Positions 7,662 to 16,486 are shown, numbered from the stretch's first letter. The stretch is 23,414 bases of DNA from an uncultured Saprospiraceae bacterium (GCA_937942405.1 CALDEN010000409.1:1-23414), one strand, 5' to 3'. Numbers and translations: made by a program. The notes: generated by a model from the sequence alone, not told the origin.

Positions 7662-8420
7662 ATGGGTCAAAAGACAAATCCAATAGGTAATAGATTAGGG
7701 ATCATCCGAGGATGGGAGTCTAACTGGTATGGAGGTAGAGATTTCGCGAAGAAATTGGTCGAAGATGAAAAGATAAGGAGATATCTCTTTGCAAGAATCA
7801 ATAAAGGTGGTATTGCTCGTATTATTATCGAGAGAACACTGAAAAGAATAACAGTAACAATACATACTTCTAGACCTGGTATTATCATAGGTAAAGGTGG
7901 TTCTGAGGTGGATAGAATTAGAGAGGAGTTGAAGAAGCTTTCTGGTCAAGATGTGCAGATTAATATCGTTGAAATCAGAAAGCCTGAATTAGACGCTGCG
8001 ATAGTTGGAGATGGGATTGCGAGACAATTGGAAGGAAGAATGAACTATCGAAGAGCTATAAAAATGGCGATTCAAGCTTCGATGAGAGCTGGTGCAGAAG
8101 GAATTAAAGTGAGAATTAGTGGACGATTGAACGGAGCGGAGATGGCGAGATCTGAAGAATATAAAGAAGGAAGAACACCTTTACATACATTTAGATCTGA
8201 TATCGATTATTCTCTCCAGGAAGCATTAACTGTATACGGAAAGATTGGAATTAAAACATGGATCTGTAAAGGAGAAGTGTTAGGTAAAAGAGATTTATCT
8301 CCAAATGTAGGTGTTGATACCAAAGGAGGAAGAGGTGGAAATCGTGGTGGAAATAGAGGTGGGAATCGTGGTGGAAATCGTGGTGGAAGCAGAGGAGGAG
8401 ACAGAAGAAATAGTAAATAG
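7662..8420 (+). CDS. rpsC: 30S ribosomal protein uS3 with RGG-type repeat tail
   Basis: A 252-residue S3. The N-terminal domain begins [14 protein letters not shown], and the KH RNA-binding loop GIIIGKGG spans residues 73-80. The C-terminal domain with [12 protein letters not shown] (152-163) and KRDLSP is intact. S3 lines the mRNA entry channel with S4 and S5 and supports helicase activity. Beyond the conserved end at about residue 220, the protein carries a low-complexity tail (222-247) of repeated GGNR units, resembling eukaryotic RGG RNA-binding boxes. Basic C-terminal tails occur on S3 in this phylum, but this repeat structure is striking. Confidence 0.97.
   Translation: MGQKTNPIGNRLGIIRGWESNWYGGRDFAKKLVEDEKIRRYLFARINKGGIARIIIERTLKRITVTIHTSRPGIIIGKGGSEVDRIREELKKLSGQDVQINIVEIRKPELDAAIVGDGIARQLEGRMNYRRAIKMAIQASMRAGAEGIKVRISGRLNGAEMARSEEYKEGRTPLHTFRSDIDYSLQEALTVYGKIGIKTWICKGEVLGKRDLSPNVGVDTKGGRGGNRGGNRGGNRGGNRGGSRGGDRRNSK
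8325..8402 (+). repeat. In-frame tandem 12-base repeat in rpsC
   Basis: About six imperfect 12-base units encode Gly-Gly-Asn-Arg or close variants (the later units give Gly-Gly-Ser-Arg and Gly-Gly-Asp-Arg). Successive units differ at silent positions (CGT or AGA for Arg, GGA or GGG for Gly), so this is not a fresh, identical duplication. The tract stays in frame and ends just before the rpsC stop. Confidence 0.85.
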
Positions 8421-8428
8421 AAATTAAG

Positions 8429-8436
8429 TACCTTTG
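8429..8436 (+). promoter_or_regulatory. Possible internal promoter before rplP
   Basis: TACCTTTG in the 51-base rpsC-rplP spacer matches the TAnnTTTG consensus, 36 bases before the rplP start and with the same sequence as the element before rpsL. No TTG lies at the expected -33 position. A stubby hairpin (GCCGA 8436-8440, TTGGC 8445-8449) overlaps it. It may be an internal promoter or a chance match. Confidence 0.35.
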
Positions 8437-8471
8437 CCGATATTTTGGCGAAAAGTAGATAAAATTTAACA

Positions 8472-8891
8472 ATGTTACAGCCTAAAAGAACAAAATACAG
8501 AAAACAGCAAAAGGGAAGGAACAGAGGCCTTGCTCACAGAGGAAGTACTATTGCTTTTGGTTCATTTGGTCTTAAGACTATGGAAGCTAGTTGGATTACC
8601 AATAGGCAGATAGAGTCGGCGAGAATTGCGATGACTAGATATATGCAAAGGCAAGGTAAGGTTTGGATTAGAATTTTTCCAGATAAACCGATAACATCTA
8701 AGCCTGCAGAGGTAAGGATGGGAAAGGGTAAGGGTGCATTATCGCACTATGTAGCAGTGGTTAGACCAGGTCGTATATTATTCGAAATGGATGGAGTACC
8801 TTTCGAAATAGCAAAAGAAGCTTTACGATTGGCCGCTCAAAAATTACCAGTTAAGACAAAAACTATTGTTAGACGAGATTACGTAGAATAA
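8472..8891 (+). CDS. rplP: 50S ribosomal protein uL16
   Basis: A 139-residue L16 starting [16 protein letters not shown]. It contains the conserved [12 protein letters not shown] loop; its arginine is the residue hydroxylated by RoxA/YcfD in E. coli. L16 is a late-assembling 50S protein that organises the A-site tRNA binding region. It is two bases from rpmC but separated from rpsC by 51 bases with a promoter-like element. Confidence 0.97.
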   Translation: MLQPKRTKYRKQQKGRNRGLAHRGSTIAFGSFGLKTMEASWITNRQIESARIAMTRYMQRQGKVWIRIFPDKPITSKPAEVRMGKGKGALSHYVAVVRPGRILFEMDGVPFEIAKEALRLAAQKLPVKTKTIVRRDYVE

Positions 8892-8893
8892 AT

Positions 8894-9151
8894 ATGGCTA
8901 CTAAAAAATACATAGAGTTACAAGAGTTTTCAGATGCAGATCTTTTAAATGAATTAAAAGAAACTGAAGTTCAGTACAGAAAACTTAAATTGGATCATGC
9001 CGTGAAAGGTTTAGAGAATCCACAGGTTATCAAAGAAGTGAGAAGAGACATTGCTCGTTTAAATACGGAAGTGCGTAGAAGAGAGGTAACAGGTTTAACT
9101 GAAGCCCAATTGGCAAAGAGATCAAAAATTAGAAAAAGAAGAAGAAACTAG
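8894..9151 (+). CDS. rpmC: 50S ribosomal protein uL29, long form
   Basis: At 85 residues this is longer than the usual 60-70 residue L29. The core coiled pair of helices is present, from [20 protein letters not shown] to [23 protein letters not shown]. About 18 extra residues at the C terminus ([18 protein letters not shown]) are strongly basic and could reach nearby 23S rRNA. L29 sits beside L23 at the tunnel exit. Position between rplP and rpsQ confirms the call. Confidence 0.95.
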   Translation: MATKKYIELQEFSDADLLNELKETEVQYRKLKLDHAVKGLENPQVIKEVRRDIARLNTEVRRREVTGLTEAQLAKRSKIRKRRRN

Positions 9152-9155
9152 TCTG

Positions 9156-9419
9156 ATGACAGATACTAAAGCAAATCTTAGAAAGCAAAGGGTAGGAATC
9201 GTTTCAAGTAACAAAATGGAGAAATCCATTACTGTGGTGGTTGAAAGGAAAATTATGCACCCTATTTACGGTAAGTACCTCAAGAAAAGTAAGAAGTTTA
9301 CAGCTCACGATGAAAAGAATGAGTGTAATGAGGGAGATACAGTAAGAATAGTTGAGACACGTCCTCTTAGTAAGAAGAAGTGTTGGAGATTAGTAGAAAT
9401 CATCGAAAGAGCTAAATAA
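9156..9419 (+). CDS. rpsQ: 30S ribosomal protein uS17
   Basis: An 87-residue S17, an OB-fold primary binder of the 5' domain of 16S rRNA. It shows [20 protein letters not shown] at the start of the fold, then [20 protein letters not shown] and [18 protein letters not shown]. Four bases separate it from rpmC. The ATG at 9156 follows the rpmC stop directly with no room for a Shine-Dalgarno. Confidence 0.97.
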   Translation: MTDTKANLRKQRVGIVSSNKMEKSITVVVERKIMHPIYGKYLKKSKKFTAHDEKNECNEGDTVRIVETRPLSKKKCWRLVEIIERAK

Positions 9420-9441
9420 TAATTAGTATAAATTAAAGAAA

Positions 9442-9807
9442 ATGATACAGCAGGAATCCAGATTAAATGTTGCAGATAACAGTGGTGCTAAGCAAGTACT
9501 ATGTATCAGGGTGCTAGGTGGTTCTAAAAGAAGATATGCTTCAGTTGGAGATCAGATCGTTTGTACTGTTAAACAAGCAGCACCAGGTGGTCTTAAGAAG
9601 GGAACTGTAACCAGAGCTGTTATAGTAAGGACTAAGAAAGAAATAAGAAGAAAGGACGGATCTTATATTCGTTTTGATGATAATGCTGTTGTGTTACTAA
9701 CAGCTAATGAGGAGCCTAGAGGTACTAGGATTTTTGGACCTGTAGCAAGAGAATTGAGAGATAAAGATTATATGCGTATTGTATCACTTGCCCCAGAGGT
9801 ATTATAA
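9442..9807 (+). CDS. rplN: 50S ribosomal protein uL14
   Basis: A 121-residue L14 starting [17 protein letters not shown], the universal L14 opening, with [16 protein letters not shown] at 91-106. L14 forms part of an intersubunit bridge and is the binding site of the silencing factor RsfS. It begins the spc gene order. The 22-base gap from rpsQ has no promoter-like motif, so it is probably co-transcribed with the S10 genes. Confidence 0.98.
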   Translation: MIQQESRLNVADNSGAKQVLCIRVLGGSKRRYASVGDQIVCTVKQAAPGGLKKGTVTRAVIVRTKKEIRRKDGSYIRFDDNAVVLLTANEEPRGTRIFGPVARELRDKDYMRIVSLAPEVL

Positions 9808-9817
9808 TAAACAAACA

Positions 9818-10150
9818 ATGGCAAAAGGTAGATTCCAACCCAAACTTAAAGTCAAAAAAGGTGACTTAGTACAAGTTACTGCTGGTTCTGACAAAGGAAC
9901 TGAAGGCAAGATTATGGAAGTTTTTCCTGCGAAAAACAGAATAATAGTTGAGGGTGTCAATTTAAGAAAGAAACATACCAAACCTACAGCTGATCAGCCA
10001 GGTGGTATTAATGAAATAAACGCTCCTATCCACGTATCTAATGTTATGTTGATAGACCCATCTAACGGCAAGCCTACAAAAGTAGGTCGTAAGATAGTAG
10101 ATGGAAAAAGTGTAAGATATTCTAAGAAAACAGGTGAAATCATCAAGTAA
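9818..10150 (+). CDS. rplX: 50S ribosomal protein uL24
   Basis: A 110-residue L24 starting [19 protein letters not shown] longer in-frame reading from 9779 would overlap rplN and add 13 residues without family support, so the ATG at 9818 is chosen. The KOW motif lies at about residues 13-33 (KKGDLVQV then DKGTEGKIM). L24 is an assembly initiator of the 50S subunit and sits near the tunnel exit. Its stop overlaps the rplE start by one base (TAATG), a sign of translational coupling. Confidence 0.96.
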   Translation: MAKGRFQPKLKVKKGDLVQVTAGSDKGTEGKIMEVFPAKNRIIVEGVNLRKKHTKPTADQPGGINEINAPIHVSNVMLIDPSNGKPTKVGRKIVDGKSVRYSKKTGEIIK

Positions 10151-10719
10151 TGAGTTATACTCCAGCATTAAGGAAGAAATATCAAGAAGAGGTAGCACTT
10201 AAGTTAAAAGAGCAATTTGCATATAAATCAGATATGCAAATACCTAAAATACTTAAGATCTGTATTAATAAAGGTATAGGTAAGGCAACTCAGGATAAGA
10301 AGTTAGTAGAAAATGCTTTAGAAGAAATGACAGCAATAGCTGGTCAGAAAGCAGTACCTACTATTGCAAAGAAGTCAGTATCTAACTTTAAGTTAAGAGA
10401 GGGGATGACTATTGGAGCTAGGGTTACTTTAAGAAATGAGCGTATGTATGAGTTCATGGAGAGATTGATAGCAGTGGCTTTGCCTAGAGTACGGGATTTT
10501 AGAGGAATCAGTGATAAGAGTTTCGACGGGAGAGGGAATTATACTATGGGTATAACTGAGCAAATAATATTTCCTGAGATTGATATAGATCAGGTAAAAG
10601 ATATAGGCGGTATGGATATCACTTTTGTGACTTCTGCAAATACCGATGCGGAATGCTTAGCTCTTCTTAAAGAGATGGGTATGCCTTTTAAAAATCAACG
10701 AAATAATAAAGATAACTAG
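10150..10719 (+). CDS. rplE: 50S ribosomal protein uL5
   Basis: A 189-residue L5 with the conserved [20 protein letters not shown] segment, [21 protein letters not shown] and the [20 protein letters not shown] signature. L5 is part of the 5S rRNP with L18 and contacts P-site tRNA. The stop of rplX and the start of this gene share one base. Length is slightly above the 178-180 residues typical elsewhere, with a short polar end. Confidence 0.97.
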   Translation: MSYTPALRKKYQEEVALKLKEQFAYKSDMQIPKILKICINKGIGKATQDKKLVENALEEMTAIAGQKAVPTIAKKSVSNFKLREGMTIGARVTLRNERMYEFMERLIAVALPRVRDFRGISDKSFDGRGNYTMGITEQIIFPEIDIDQVKDIGGMDITFVTSANTDAECLALLKEMGMPFKNQRNNKDN

Positions 10720-10721
10720 TA

Positions 10722-10991
10722 ATGGCACGTAAAGCGATTATAGCAAGAGAAGCTAAAAGAGAGCGTTTAGTAGCAAAGTACGCTGACCTTAGAGCTAAAT
10801 TAAAAGCAGCTGGGGATTGGGAAGCTTTAGATAAGTTACCTAAAAACTCTTCAAAAGTGAGACTTCATAACAGATGCCAACTTACAGGTAGACCAAAAGG
10901 TTACATGCGTAAATTTGGTGTTAATAGAGTAACTTTTAGAGAAATGGCATTATCGGGTAAAATACCTGGAATAACAAAAGCAAGCTGGTAA
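10722..10991 (+). CDS. rpsN: 30S ribosomal protein uS14, zinc-independent long form
   Basis: An 89-residue S14 of the long C-minus type: only one cysteine (C52, in [16 protein letters not shown]) remains where short zinc-binding S14 has a Cys-X2-Cys pair. It carries the insertion [19 protein letters not shown] typical of the long form. S14 is a late-assembling head protein beside S3 and S10. It is two bases from rplE and 18 from rpsH. Confidence 0.97.
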   Translation: MARKAIIAREAKRERLVAKYADLRAKLKAAGDWEALDKLPKNSSKVRLHNRCQLTGRPKGYMRKFGVNRVTFREMALSGKIPGITKASW

Positions 10992-11009
10992 TTATAAATT
11001 AAAATTCTT

Positions 11010-11414
11010 ATGGCAGTAACAGATTCAATAGCAGATTTCTTAACAAGAATTAGAAATGCTCAGCAGGCAAAACATAGAGTAGTAGAAATACCTATGTCTA
11101 ATACAAAGAAAAGAATGACTGAGATTTTGTATGAGCAAGGTTATATTGCAAAGTACAAATTCGATGCTGAGGCAGGAAAGCAAGGCATTATCAGTATTGC
11201 AATTAAATATGATAAAAAGACTGGAATACCTACGATCAGAAAAATGGGTAGAATCAGTAAACCAGGACTACGTAAGTATTCTCCAGTAGGAGATTTACCT
11301 CGTATTATAAATGGATTAGGAATAGCAATTGTATCTACTTCTAAAGGTCTTATGACTGACAAGCAGGCTCGTAGAGAGAATGTTGGTGGAGAGGTAATGT
11401 GCTATGTGTATTAA
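11010..11414 (+). CDS. rpsH: 30S ribosomal protein uS8
   Basis: A 134-residue S8 with DSIADFLTRIRNAQQAKH at the N terminus and the conserved C-terminal STSKGLMTDKQARRENVGGE. S8 binds helix 21 of 16S rRNA and, in E. coli, represses the spc operon by binding a mimic of that helix near rplE. I see no obvious mimic here, but a proper fold search would be needed. Its place between rpsN and rplF is standard. Confidence 0.98.
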   Translation: MAVTDSIADFLTRIRNAQQAKHRVVEIPMSNTKKRMTEILYEQGYIAKYKFDAEAGKQGIISIAIKYDKKTGIPTIRKMGRISKPGLRKYSPVGDLPRIINGLGIAIVSTSKGLMTDKQARRENVGGEVMCYVY

Positions 11415-11437
11415 TACTAACATTAAAGAGTATAATA

Positions 11438-11989
11438 ATGTCTAGAATAGGAAAAGCACCCATAGAATTACCAGCAGGAGTAACTGTTGAAGTTAGTAAG
11501 GGTAATTTGGTAAAAGTAAAAGGGCCTAAAGGAGAGTTATCAGAGCAGGTTGATCCTGATTTGAGTGTGAAGATTGAAGAAGGTGTTCTTACCGTAGAAA
11601 GACCTTCGGAACAAAAGAGGCACAAATCTATGCATGGTTTGTATAGATCATTGATCAACAATATGGTTGTCGGTGTAACGGAAGGTTACAGAAAGGAAAT
11701 GGAGCTTGTGGGAGTAGGTTATAGAGCAAAGAATACAGGTCAATTGTTAGAATTGACTTTAGGATATTCTCACCCTATTATGTTTGCAGTTCCTGCAGAG
11801 GTTAAGTTAACTACAACCGCAGAAAAGGGTCAAACTCCTAGAGTTATACTAGAAGGGATAGATAAACAATTAATAGGTCAAATAGCAGCAAAGGTCAAAG
11901 CCTTCAGAAAGTCTGAGCCATATAAAGGTAAGGGTGTGAAGTTCTTAGGTGAGGAGATTAGAAGAAAACAAGGTAAAACAGCTGGTTAA
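11438..11989 (+). CDS. rplF: 50S ribosomal protein uL6
   Basis: A 183-residue L6 starting [18 protein letters not shown] longer frame from 11399 would overlap rpsH and add 13 hydrophobic residues foreign to the family, so the ATG at 11438 is used. The two related L6 domains are visible, with the closing signature [22 protein letters not shown]6 lies near the factor-binding site and the sarcin-ricin loop. The 23-base gap from rpsH is A/T rich. Confidence 0.97.
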   Translation: MSRIGKAPIELPAGVTVEVSKGNLVKVKGPKGELSEQVDPDLSVKIEEGVLTVERPSEQKRHKSMHGLYRSLINNMVVGVTEGYRKEMELVGVGYRAKNTGQLLELTLGYSHPIMFAVPAEVKLTTTAEKGQTPRVILEGIDKQLIGQIAAKVKAFRKSEPYKGKGVKFLGEEIRRKQGKTAG

Positions 11990-12000
11990 AATATAAGATA

Positions 12001-12339
12001 ATGTTTAACAAAGCAAAAAGAAGAAAGAAGATAAGATTAGGTATCAGAAGGAAAATTAGCGGAACTGCTAGTAAGCCGAGGTTATCTATTTTTAGGAGTA
12101 ATACAGGAATGTATTGCCAAATAGTAGACGATGTAACAGGTACTACATTAGTAAGTGCTAGCTCTTCAGGTCTTAAAGGATCTAAAGTGGAACAAGCGTC
12201 TGCAGTAGGAAAATCTTTAGCTGAGAAAGCTAAAAGTCAAAATATAGATAGTGTGGTTTTTGACAGAAGTGGGTATTTATATCATGGAAGAATTAAAGCA
12301 TTGGCTGACTCTGCAAGAGAAGGCGGTCTACAATTTTAA
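12001..12339 (+). CDS. rplR: 50S ribosomal protein uL18
   Basis: A 112-residue L18, slightly shorter than the 117 residues of E. coli. It opens with a basic segment ([18 protein letters not shown]) followed by [10 protein letters not shown] and ends [26 protein letters not shown], the L18 signature. It binds 5S rRNA together with L5. Position between rplF and rpsE is standard. Confidence 0.97.
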   Translation: MFNKAKRRKKIRLGIRRKISGTASKPRLSIFRSNTGMYCQIVDDVTGTTLVSASSSGLKGSKVEQASAVGKSLAEKAKSQNIDSVVFDRSGYLYHGRIKALADSAREGGLQF

Positions 12340-12348
12340 TAAAGCATT

Positions 12349-12864
12349 ATGGCTAGACAAGATAGAGTTAAAGCAACAGTTGATCAGGAACTAAAGGATA
12401 AATTAGTTTCGCTTAACAGAGTTACCAAAGTAAATAAGGGTGGTAGAACATTCAGTTTTTCTGCACTAGTAGTAGTAGGTGATGGGAAAGGTAAAGTTGG
12501 GCATGGAATGGGTAAAGCAAGGGATGTTCAGCAGTCTATTGCGAAAGCAGTAGATGATGCAAAAAAGAACATGCATGCATTTCCTTTACTTAATGGTACT
12601 ATCCCTCACGAGCAGTTAGGGAAGTATGGTGCTGGGAAAGTATTAATTAAACCAGCTTCTGCCGGTACAGGGGTAATAGCAGGTGGACCTATGAGAGCAG
12701 TGCTAGAAATAGCAGGTATTCAAAATGTATTGGCTAAGTCTCAGGGATCTTCAAATCCTCACAACGTAGTTAAAGCAACAATAGATGCATTACTTAAATT
12801 AAGAAGTCCGTACACTATTGCTAGTCAAAGAGGAATAGGTATTAAAGAACTTTTTGAAGGATAA
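12349..12864 (+). CDS. rpsE: 30S ribosomal protein uS5
   Basis: A 171-residue S5. The double-stranded RNA-binding N-terminal domain includes [20 protein letters not shown] at about 31-50 and [10 protein letters not shown]. The C-terminal domain contains [20 protein letters not shown] and [21 protein letters not shown]5 lies at the mRNA entry site with S3 and S4 and affects decoding accuracy. The loop where spectinomycin-resistance changes fall in other bacteria (around VNKGGR) looks intact. Confidence 0.98.
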   Translation: MARQDRVKATVDQELKDKLVSLNRVTKVNKGGRTFSFSALVVVGDGKGKVGHGMGKARDVQQSIAKAVDDAKKNMHAFPLLNGTIPHEQLGKYGAGKVLIKPASAGTGVIAGGPMRAVLEIAGIQNVLAKSQGSSNPHNVVKATIDALLKLRSPYTIASQRGIGIKELFEG

Positions 12865-12882
12865 TAATAAGAATTAAAACAA

Positions 12883-13062
12883 ATGGGACAGATTAAAATC
12901 ACACAGGTAAAGAGTAAAATCGATAGACCTAAAAGACAAAAAGCAACACTTTTTGCACTTGGTTTAAGAAAGACGAACCAAACTGTGGTAAAAGAAGCAA
13001 CTCCTCAAATATTGGGGATGGTCAGAAAGGTTTCTCATTTAGTAACAGTAGAAGAAGCATAA
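12883..13062 (+). CDS. rpmD: 50S ribosomal protein uL30
   Basis: A small 59-residue gene between rpsE and rplO, the standard place for rpmD. The protein starts [20 protein letters not shown] and continues [16 protein letters not shown], the L30 pattern (KSxIxRPxxQKxTLxALGLRK). It then has a central [13 protein letters not shown] end. L30 is a small surface protein of the 50S subunit, absent from some bacterial lineages but present here. The stop is two bases before rplO. Confidence 0.95.
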   Translation: MGQIKITQVKSKIDRPKRQKATLFALGLRKTNQTVVKEATPQILGMVRKVSHLVTVEEA

Positions 13063-13064
13063 TA

Positions 13065-13514
13065 ATGGAATTACATAATCTAAAACCAGCAGAAGGAGCT
13101 ACACATAGACAAAAACGTATCGGAAGGGGCCAAGGTTCCGGAAGGGGTGGTACTTCTACAAGAGGTCATAAAGGTGCTAAGTCTAGATCTGGATGGAGTA
13201 AGAAGAGAAACTTTGAAGGTGGTCAAATGCCTTTACAGCAGCGTCTTCCTAAGAGAGGTTTTAAGAACCCAAATAGAGTAGAGTTCGTAACTTTTAATGT
13301 GGCAACATTAGTAGAGATTAGTGATAAGTATGGTATGACAGATATCAGTACAGCTTCGCTTTACGAAAATCGAATTATAAAGAAAACAGATAAAGTTAAA
13401 ATACTAGGTAACGGCGACTTAAGTAAAAAAGTTAATGTTTCTGTACAGGCTGTTTCAGCATCGGCTAAAGCTAAGATTGAAGCACAGGGTGGTAGCGTAA
13501 CTTTAGTTAAATAA
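13065..13514 (+). CDS. rplO: 50S ribosomal protein uL15
   Basis: A 149-residue L15. The glycine/arginine-rich N-terminal extension that threads into the 50S subunit is clear (RIGRGQGSGRGGTSTRGHKG), followed by NFEGGQMPLQQRLPKRGF and, in the C-terminal domain, KILGNGDLSKKVNVSVQAVS and a final EAQGGSVTLVK. L15 is a late assembly protein connecting several 23S domains. It sits directly upstream of secY with a 19-base gap. Confidence 0.97.
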   Translation: MELHNLKPAEGATHRQKRIGRGQGSGRGGTSTRGHKGAKSRSGWSKKRNFEGGQMPLQQRLPKRGFKNPNRVEFVTFNVATLVEISDKYGMTDISTASLYENRIIKKTDKVKILGNGDLSKKVNVSVQAVSASAKAKIEAQGGSVTLVK

Positions 13515-13533
13515 CATATACATATTCTCCTAG

Positions 13534-14895
13534 ATGAAATTCATTGAAACATTAAAAAATATTTGGGGCATACAAGAATTAAGAGATAGAATCATCTTTA
13601 CACTTACTATTCTTGCTCTATTTAGATTTGGTTGCTATGTGGTATTGCCAGGTGTAAATGCAGCGGCTTTACAGAATTCTATAGGAGGCAATAATGATCT
13701 TTTAGGTCTTATCAATTCATTTACCGGAGGTGCGTTTACGCAGGCTGCGGTTTTTGCATTGGGTATTATGCCTTACATTACTGCATCTATTATTATCCAG
13801 TTATTGGGTTTTGCAGTTCCATACTTCCAGAGACTTCAGCAAAAGGAAGGTGAATCCGGAAGAAAGAAAATAACACAGATTACAAGAATACTTACCGTGT
13901 TTATAACTCTGGTTCAAGGTGGTGCGTACTTATCATTAGTGACTAGTACTCCTGGAGCGGTTGATGCTTCTGTAAATCCTACTATATTTTGGTTCAGTAA
14001 TATGATTATTCTTTCTACGGGTACTATGCTAGCAATGTGGTTAGGAGAGAAAATTACAGATAGAGGTATCGGAAATGGTATTTCATTATTAATCATGATT
14101 GGTATTATAGCTACTCTGCCTAGATCTTTTGTAAGTGAGATTCAGACTAGATTAAGTTCTAGTGGAGGATTGTTTGTAATACTTATTGAATTGGCAGCCT
14201 TCTTCTTTACAATTCTAGCTTGTGTGTTAGTTGTGCAGGGTATCAGAAAGATTCCTTTACAATTTGCTAAAAGGATGGTGGGTAGAACAGGTGGTTCTGT
14301 TCCTGTTGCTGGTGCAAGAGACTATATTCCACTCAAGGTAAATGCGGCAGGTGTAATGCCTATAATATTTGCACAGGCTATTATGTTCTTACCGGTTACC
14401 TTAGGAAACTGGATAGCAGGTAATGATGCAGCAAACAGTAGTTTGTTGATGAGTTTAAACAATTGGAAATCTATTCCATATAATATATTATTCTTTTTCT
14501 TAGTGGTCATATTTACATATGTATATACAGCATTACTTGTAAATCCATTACAGTATTCAGAATATCTTAAAAGACAAAATGCTTTTATTCCAGGTGTAAA
14601 GCCAGGAAAGCAAACTTCAGAATACATCGATTCTTTAACTACTAGAGTTACCTTACCAGGATCTATTTTCTTGGGATTAATCTCTATTTTTCCAGCTTTT
14701 GTTGCACTCTTCGGAGTTAATGATGGATTTGCACTCTTTTTTGGAGGTACTTCTTTGCTGATCTTAGTGGGTGTTGTTTTAGATACGCTGCAGCAGATAG
14801 AAAGTTATCTTTTGATGAGAAAGTATGATGGATTAGTGAAATCGGGAAGATTGAAGGGTAGAAGTGGTATGCAGCCTATCGGGGCGGGCATGTAG
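13534..14895 (+). CDS. secY: Protein translocase channel subunit SecY
   Basis: A 453-residue polytopic membrane protein with about ten transmembrane segments, the pore of the Sec translocon. The first span is near residues 19-39, followed by the plug region (NDLLGLINSFTGG, about 54-66). Signature 1 reads LGIMPYITASIIIQLL at 76-91 and signature 2 reads WLGEKITDRGIGNGISLLI at 169-187. A later cytosolic loop contains YIPLKVNAAGVMPIIFAQ. It exports unfolded proteins with SecA and inserts membrane proteins with the ribosome. It closes the spc gene order; map follows after six bases, without adk between them. Confidence 0.98.
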   Translation: MKFIETLKNIWGIQELRDRIIFTLTILALFRFGCYVVLPGVNAAALQNSIGGNNDLLGLINSFTGGAFTQAAVFALGIMPYITASIIIQLLGFAVPYFQRLQQKEGESGRKKITQITRILTVFITLVQGGAYLSLVTSTPGAVDASVNPTIFWFSNMIILSTGTMLAMWLGEKITDRGIGNGISLLIMIGIIATLPRSFVSEIQTRLSSSGGLFVILIELAAFFFTILACVLVVQGIRKIPLQFAKRMVGRTGGSVPVAGARDYIPLKVNAAGVMPIIFAQAIMFLPVTLGNWIAGNDAANSSLLMSLNNWKSIPYNILFFFLVVIFTYVYTALLVNPLQYSEYLKRQNAFIPGVKPGKQTSEYIDSLTTRVTLPGSIFLGLISIFPAFVALFGVNDGFALFFGGTSLLILVGVVLDTLQQIESYLLMRKYDGLVKSGRLKGRSGMQPIGAGM

Positions 14896-14901
14896 TAATT
14901 G

Positions 14902-15711
14902 ATGATTTACTATAAAACTAAAGAGGAGATAGAATTATTGAGAGCATCATGCCTCTTAGTATGTAAGGCTCATGAGTTAGTAGCATCTATGCTCAAGCCA
15001 GGTGTTACTGGTAATCAGATTGACAAAGCAGCTGAAGAGTTGATAAGAGATCATGGGGCCAAGCCGGGTTTTAAAGGTTACAGAGGATTTCCCGCAACTT
15101 TATGTATTTCTCCTAATGAAGGAGTTGTGCATGGAATACCTACTGATGTAGAGTTTAAAGAAGGGGACATAGTAAGTGTTGACTGTGGAACATATATGAA
15201 TGAGTTCTACGGAGATTCAGCTTTTACATATGCATTAGAAGGAGCATCTGAAGAAGAATTAGAATTATTATCAGTGACAAATGAGTCACTTTATAAAGGC
15301 ATCGACCAGGCGATAGCGGGGAAGAGAATAGGGGATATTGGTTATGCCGTACAGCAATATGCTGAAAAGGTACATGGATATGGTGTAGTACGAGAGTTAG
15401 TGGGACATGGTGTAGGTAAGAATTTGCACGAGTCTCCAGAGGTACCTAATTATGGTAGTCGTGGAAGAGGAGCCCTTTTAAAAGAAGGCTTAGTGATTGC
15501 AATAGAGCCTATGGTTAATATGGGAACTAAAGCGGTCAGGCAATCAGACGATGGATGGACTATTATCACACGTGATAAGAAACCATCAGCTCACTTTGAG
15601 CATACTGTAGCAGTTGGTAAAGAAAAAGCAGATATTTTATCTAATCATGATGGAATTATTGAAGTAATAAAAAATAATCCTCATTTGATGGAAATATCAC
15701 TAAAAAGATAG
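14902..15711 (+). CDS. map: Methionine aminopeptidase, type I
   Basis: A 269-residue metalloprotease that removes the initiator methionine from nascent proteins. All catalytic positions are recognisable: H77 (VVHGIP), the metal ligands D94 (VDCGT) and D105 (YGDSAF), H169 (GHGVGK), E202 (IEPM) and E233 (HFEHT). The ATG at 14902 gives MIYYKTKEEIELLR; a TTG one codon earlier is possible but less likely. It starts six bases after secY, so the two are surely co-transcribed. No zinc-finger extension is present, consistent with the common type Ia enzyme. Confidence 0.97.
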   Translation: MIYYKTKEEIELLRASCLLVCKAHELVASMLKPGVTGNQIDKAAEELIRDHGAKPGFKGYRGFPATLCISPNEGVVHGIPTDVEFKEGDIVSVDCGTYMNEFYGDSAFTYALEGASEEELELLSVTNESLYKGIDQAIAGKRIGDIGYAVQQYAEKVHGYGVVRELVGHGVGKNLHESPEVPNYGSRGRGALLKEGLVIAIEPMVNMGTKAVRQSDDGWTIITRDKKPSAHFEHTVAVGKEKADILSNHDGIIEVIKNNPHLMEISLKR

Positions 15712-15732
15712 ATATTTGCACTCCGTTTGACT

Positions 15733-15951
15733 ATGGCAAAACAAGAATTAATTAAACAAGACGGAATTATTCAGGAAGCATTATCAAATGCGATGTTTAG
15801 AGTAACGCTCGAAAACGGTCACGTGATAGTAGCAACCATCTCCGGAAAGATGAGAATGAATTACATTCGAATATTACCTGGAGACAAAGTAGCTGTTGAA
15901 ATGTCGCCTTACGATTTGACGAGAGGAAGGATAACATACAGGTATAAATAA
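15733..15951 (+). CDS. infA: Translation initiation factor IF-1
   Basis: A 72-residue protein, the exact typical size of IF-1, starting [17 protein letters not shown] and containing [21 protein letters not shown] with the closing [12 protein letters not shown]. It is an OB-fold protein that occupies the 30S A site during initiation. The ATG at 15733 is preferred over a TTG two codons earlier. The 21-base gap after map contains GATATTTG (15711-15718), one mismatch from a -7 element, with TTTG at 15684-15687 slightly too far upstream, so an internal promoter is doubtful. Confidence 0.97.
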   Translation: MAKQELIKQDGIIQEALSNAMFRVTLENGHVIVATISGKMRMNYIRILPGDKVAVEMSPYDLTRGRITYRYK

Positions 15952-15981
15952 GAATAATTTCAGTAACTATAATACAGAGAA

Positions 15982-16098
15982 ATGAAAGTAAGAGCCTCCA
16001 TAAAAAAGAGATCTGTAGATTGTAAGATCGTTCGCAGAAAGGGGAAGCTTTATGTTATTAACAAAAAGAACCCTAGGTTCAAACAAAGACAAGGTTAA
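15982..16098 (+). CDS. rpmJ: 50S ribosomal protein bL36, zinc-free form
   Basis: A 38-residue gene between infA and rpsM. It opens [20 protein letters not shown] and ends NPRFKQRQG, the L36 pattern. Of the four zinc ligands of classical L36 (C11, C14, C27, H33), only C14 remains; the others are S11, N27 and F33. It is therefore a C-minus version that cannot form the usual zinc ribbon. Such forms spare zinc and are common in Bacteroidota. It is four bases from rpsM. Confidence 0.96.
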   Translation: MKVRASIKKRSVDCKIVRRKGKLYVINKKNPRFKQRQG

Positions 16099-16101
16099 CA
16101 G

Positions 16102-16479
16102 ATGGCAAGATTAGCTGGTAACGATTTACCCAAGAATAAAAGAGGAGTAATTGGTCTTACTTATATCTACGGTGTAGGTAGAAGTAGAGCAGGTGAGATT
16201 CTAGATTCTGCTGGTATCGATCACAACACTAAAGTTTCTGAATGGACTGATGATAACATTAAGTTTATCGCCAAGATGCTTCAAAACGACTTTAAAGTAG
16301 AAGGAGAATTAAGATCTGAAGTTCAGACTAACATTAAAAGGTTGATGGATATTGGATGTTATAGAGGTATACGACATAGAAAAGGACTTCCTTGTAGAGG
16401 ACAAGGAACCAAAAATAATGCTCGTACGAGAAAAGGAAAGAAGAAAACAGTCGCTAACAAGAAAAAAGCTACTAAATAA
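16102..16479 (+). CDS. rpsM: 30S ribosomal protein uS13
   Basis: A 125-residue S13, top of the 30S head, where it contacts P-site tRNA and the 50S bridge. It shows [22 protein letters not shown] near the N terminus and the conserved [20 protein letters not shown] before a lysine-rich tail. It leads the alpha cluster. In E. coli this is the point where S4 binds to repress the operon; here only three bases separate it from rpmJ, so no S4-type leader pseudoknot can lie directly upstream. Confidence 0.98.
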   Translation: MARLAGNDLPKNKRGVIGLTYIYGVGRSRAGEILDSAGIDHNTKVSEWTDDNIKFIAKMLQNDFKVEGELRSEVQTNIKRLMDIGCYRGIRHRKGLPCRGQGTKNNARTRKGKKKTVANKKKATK

Positions 16480-16486
16480 TAGATAG

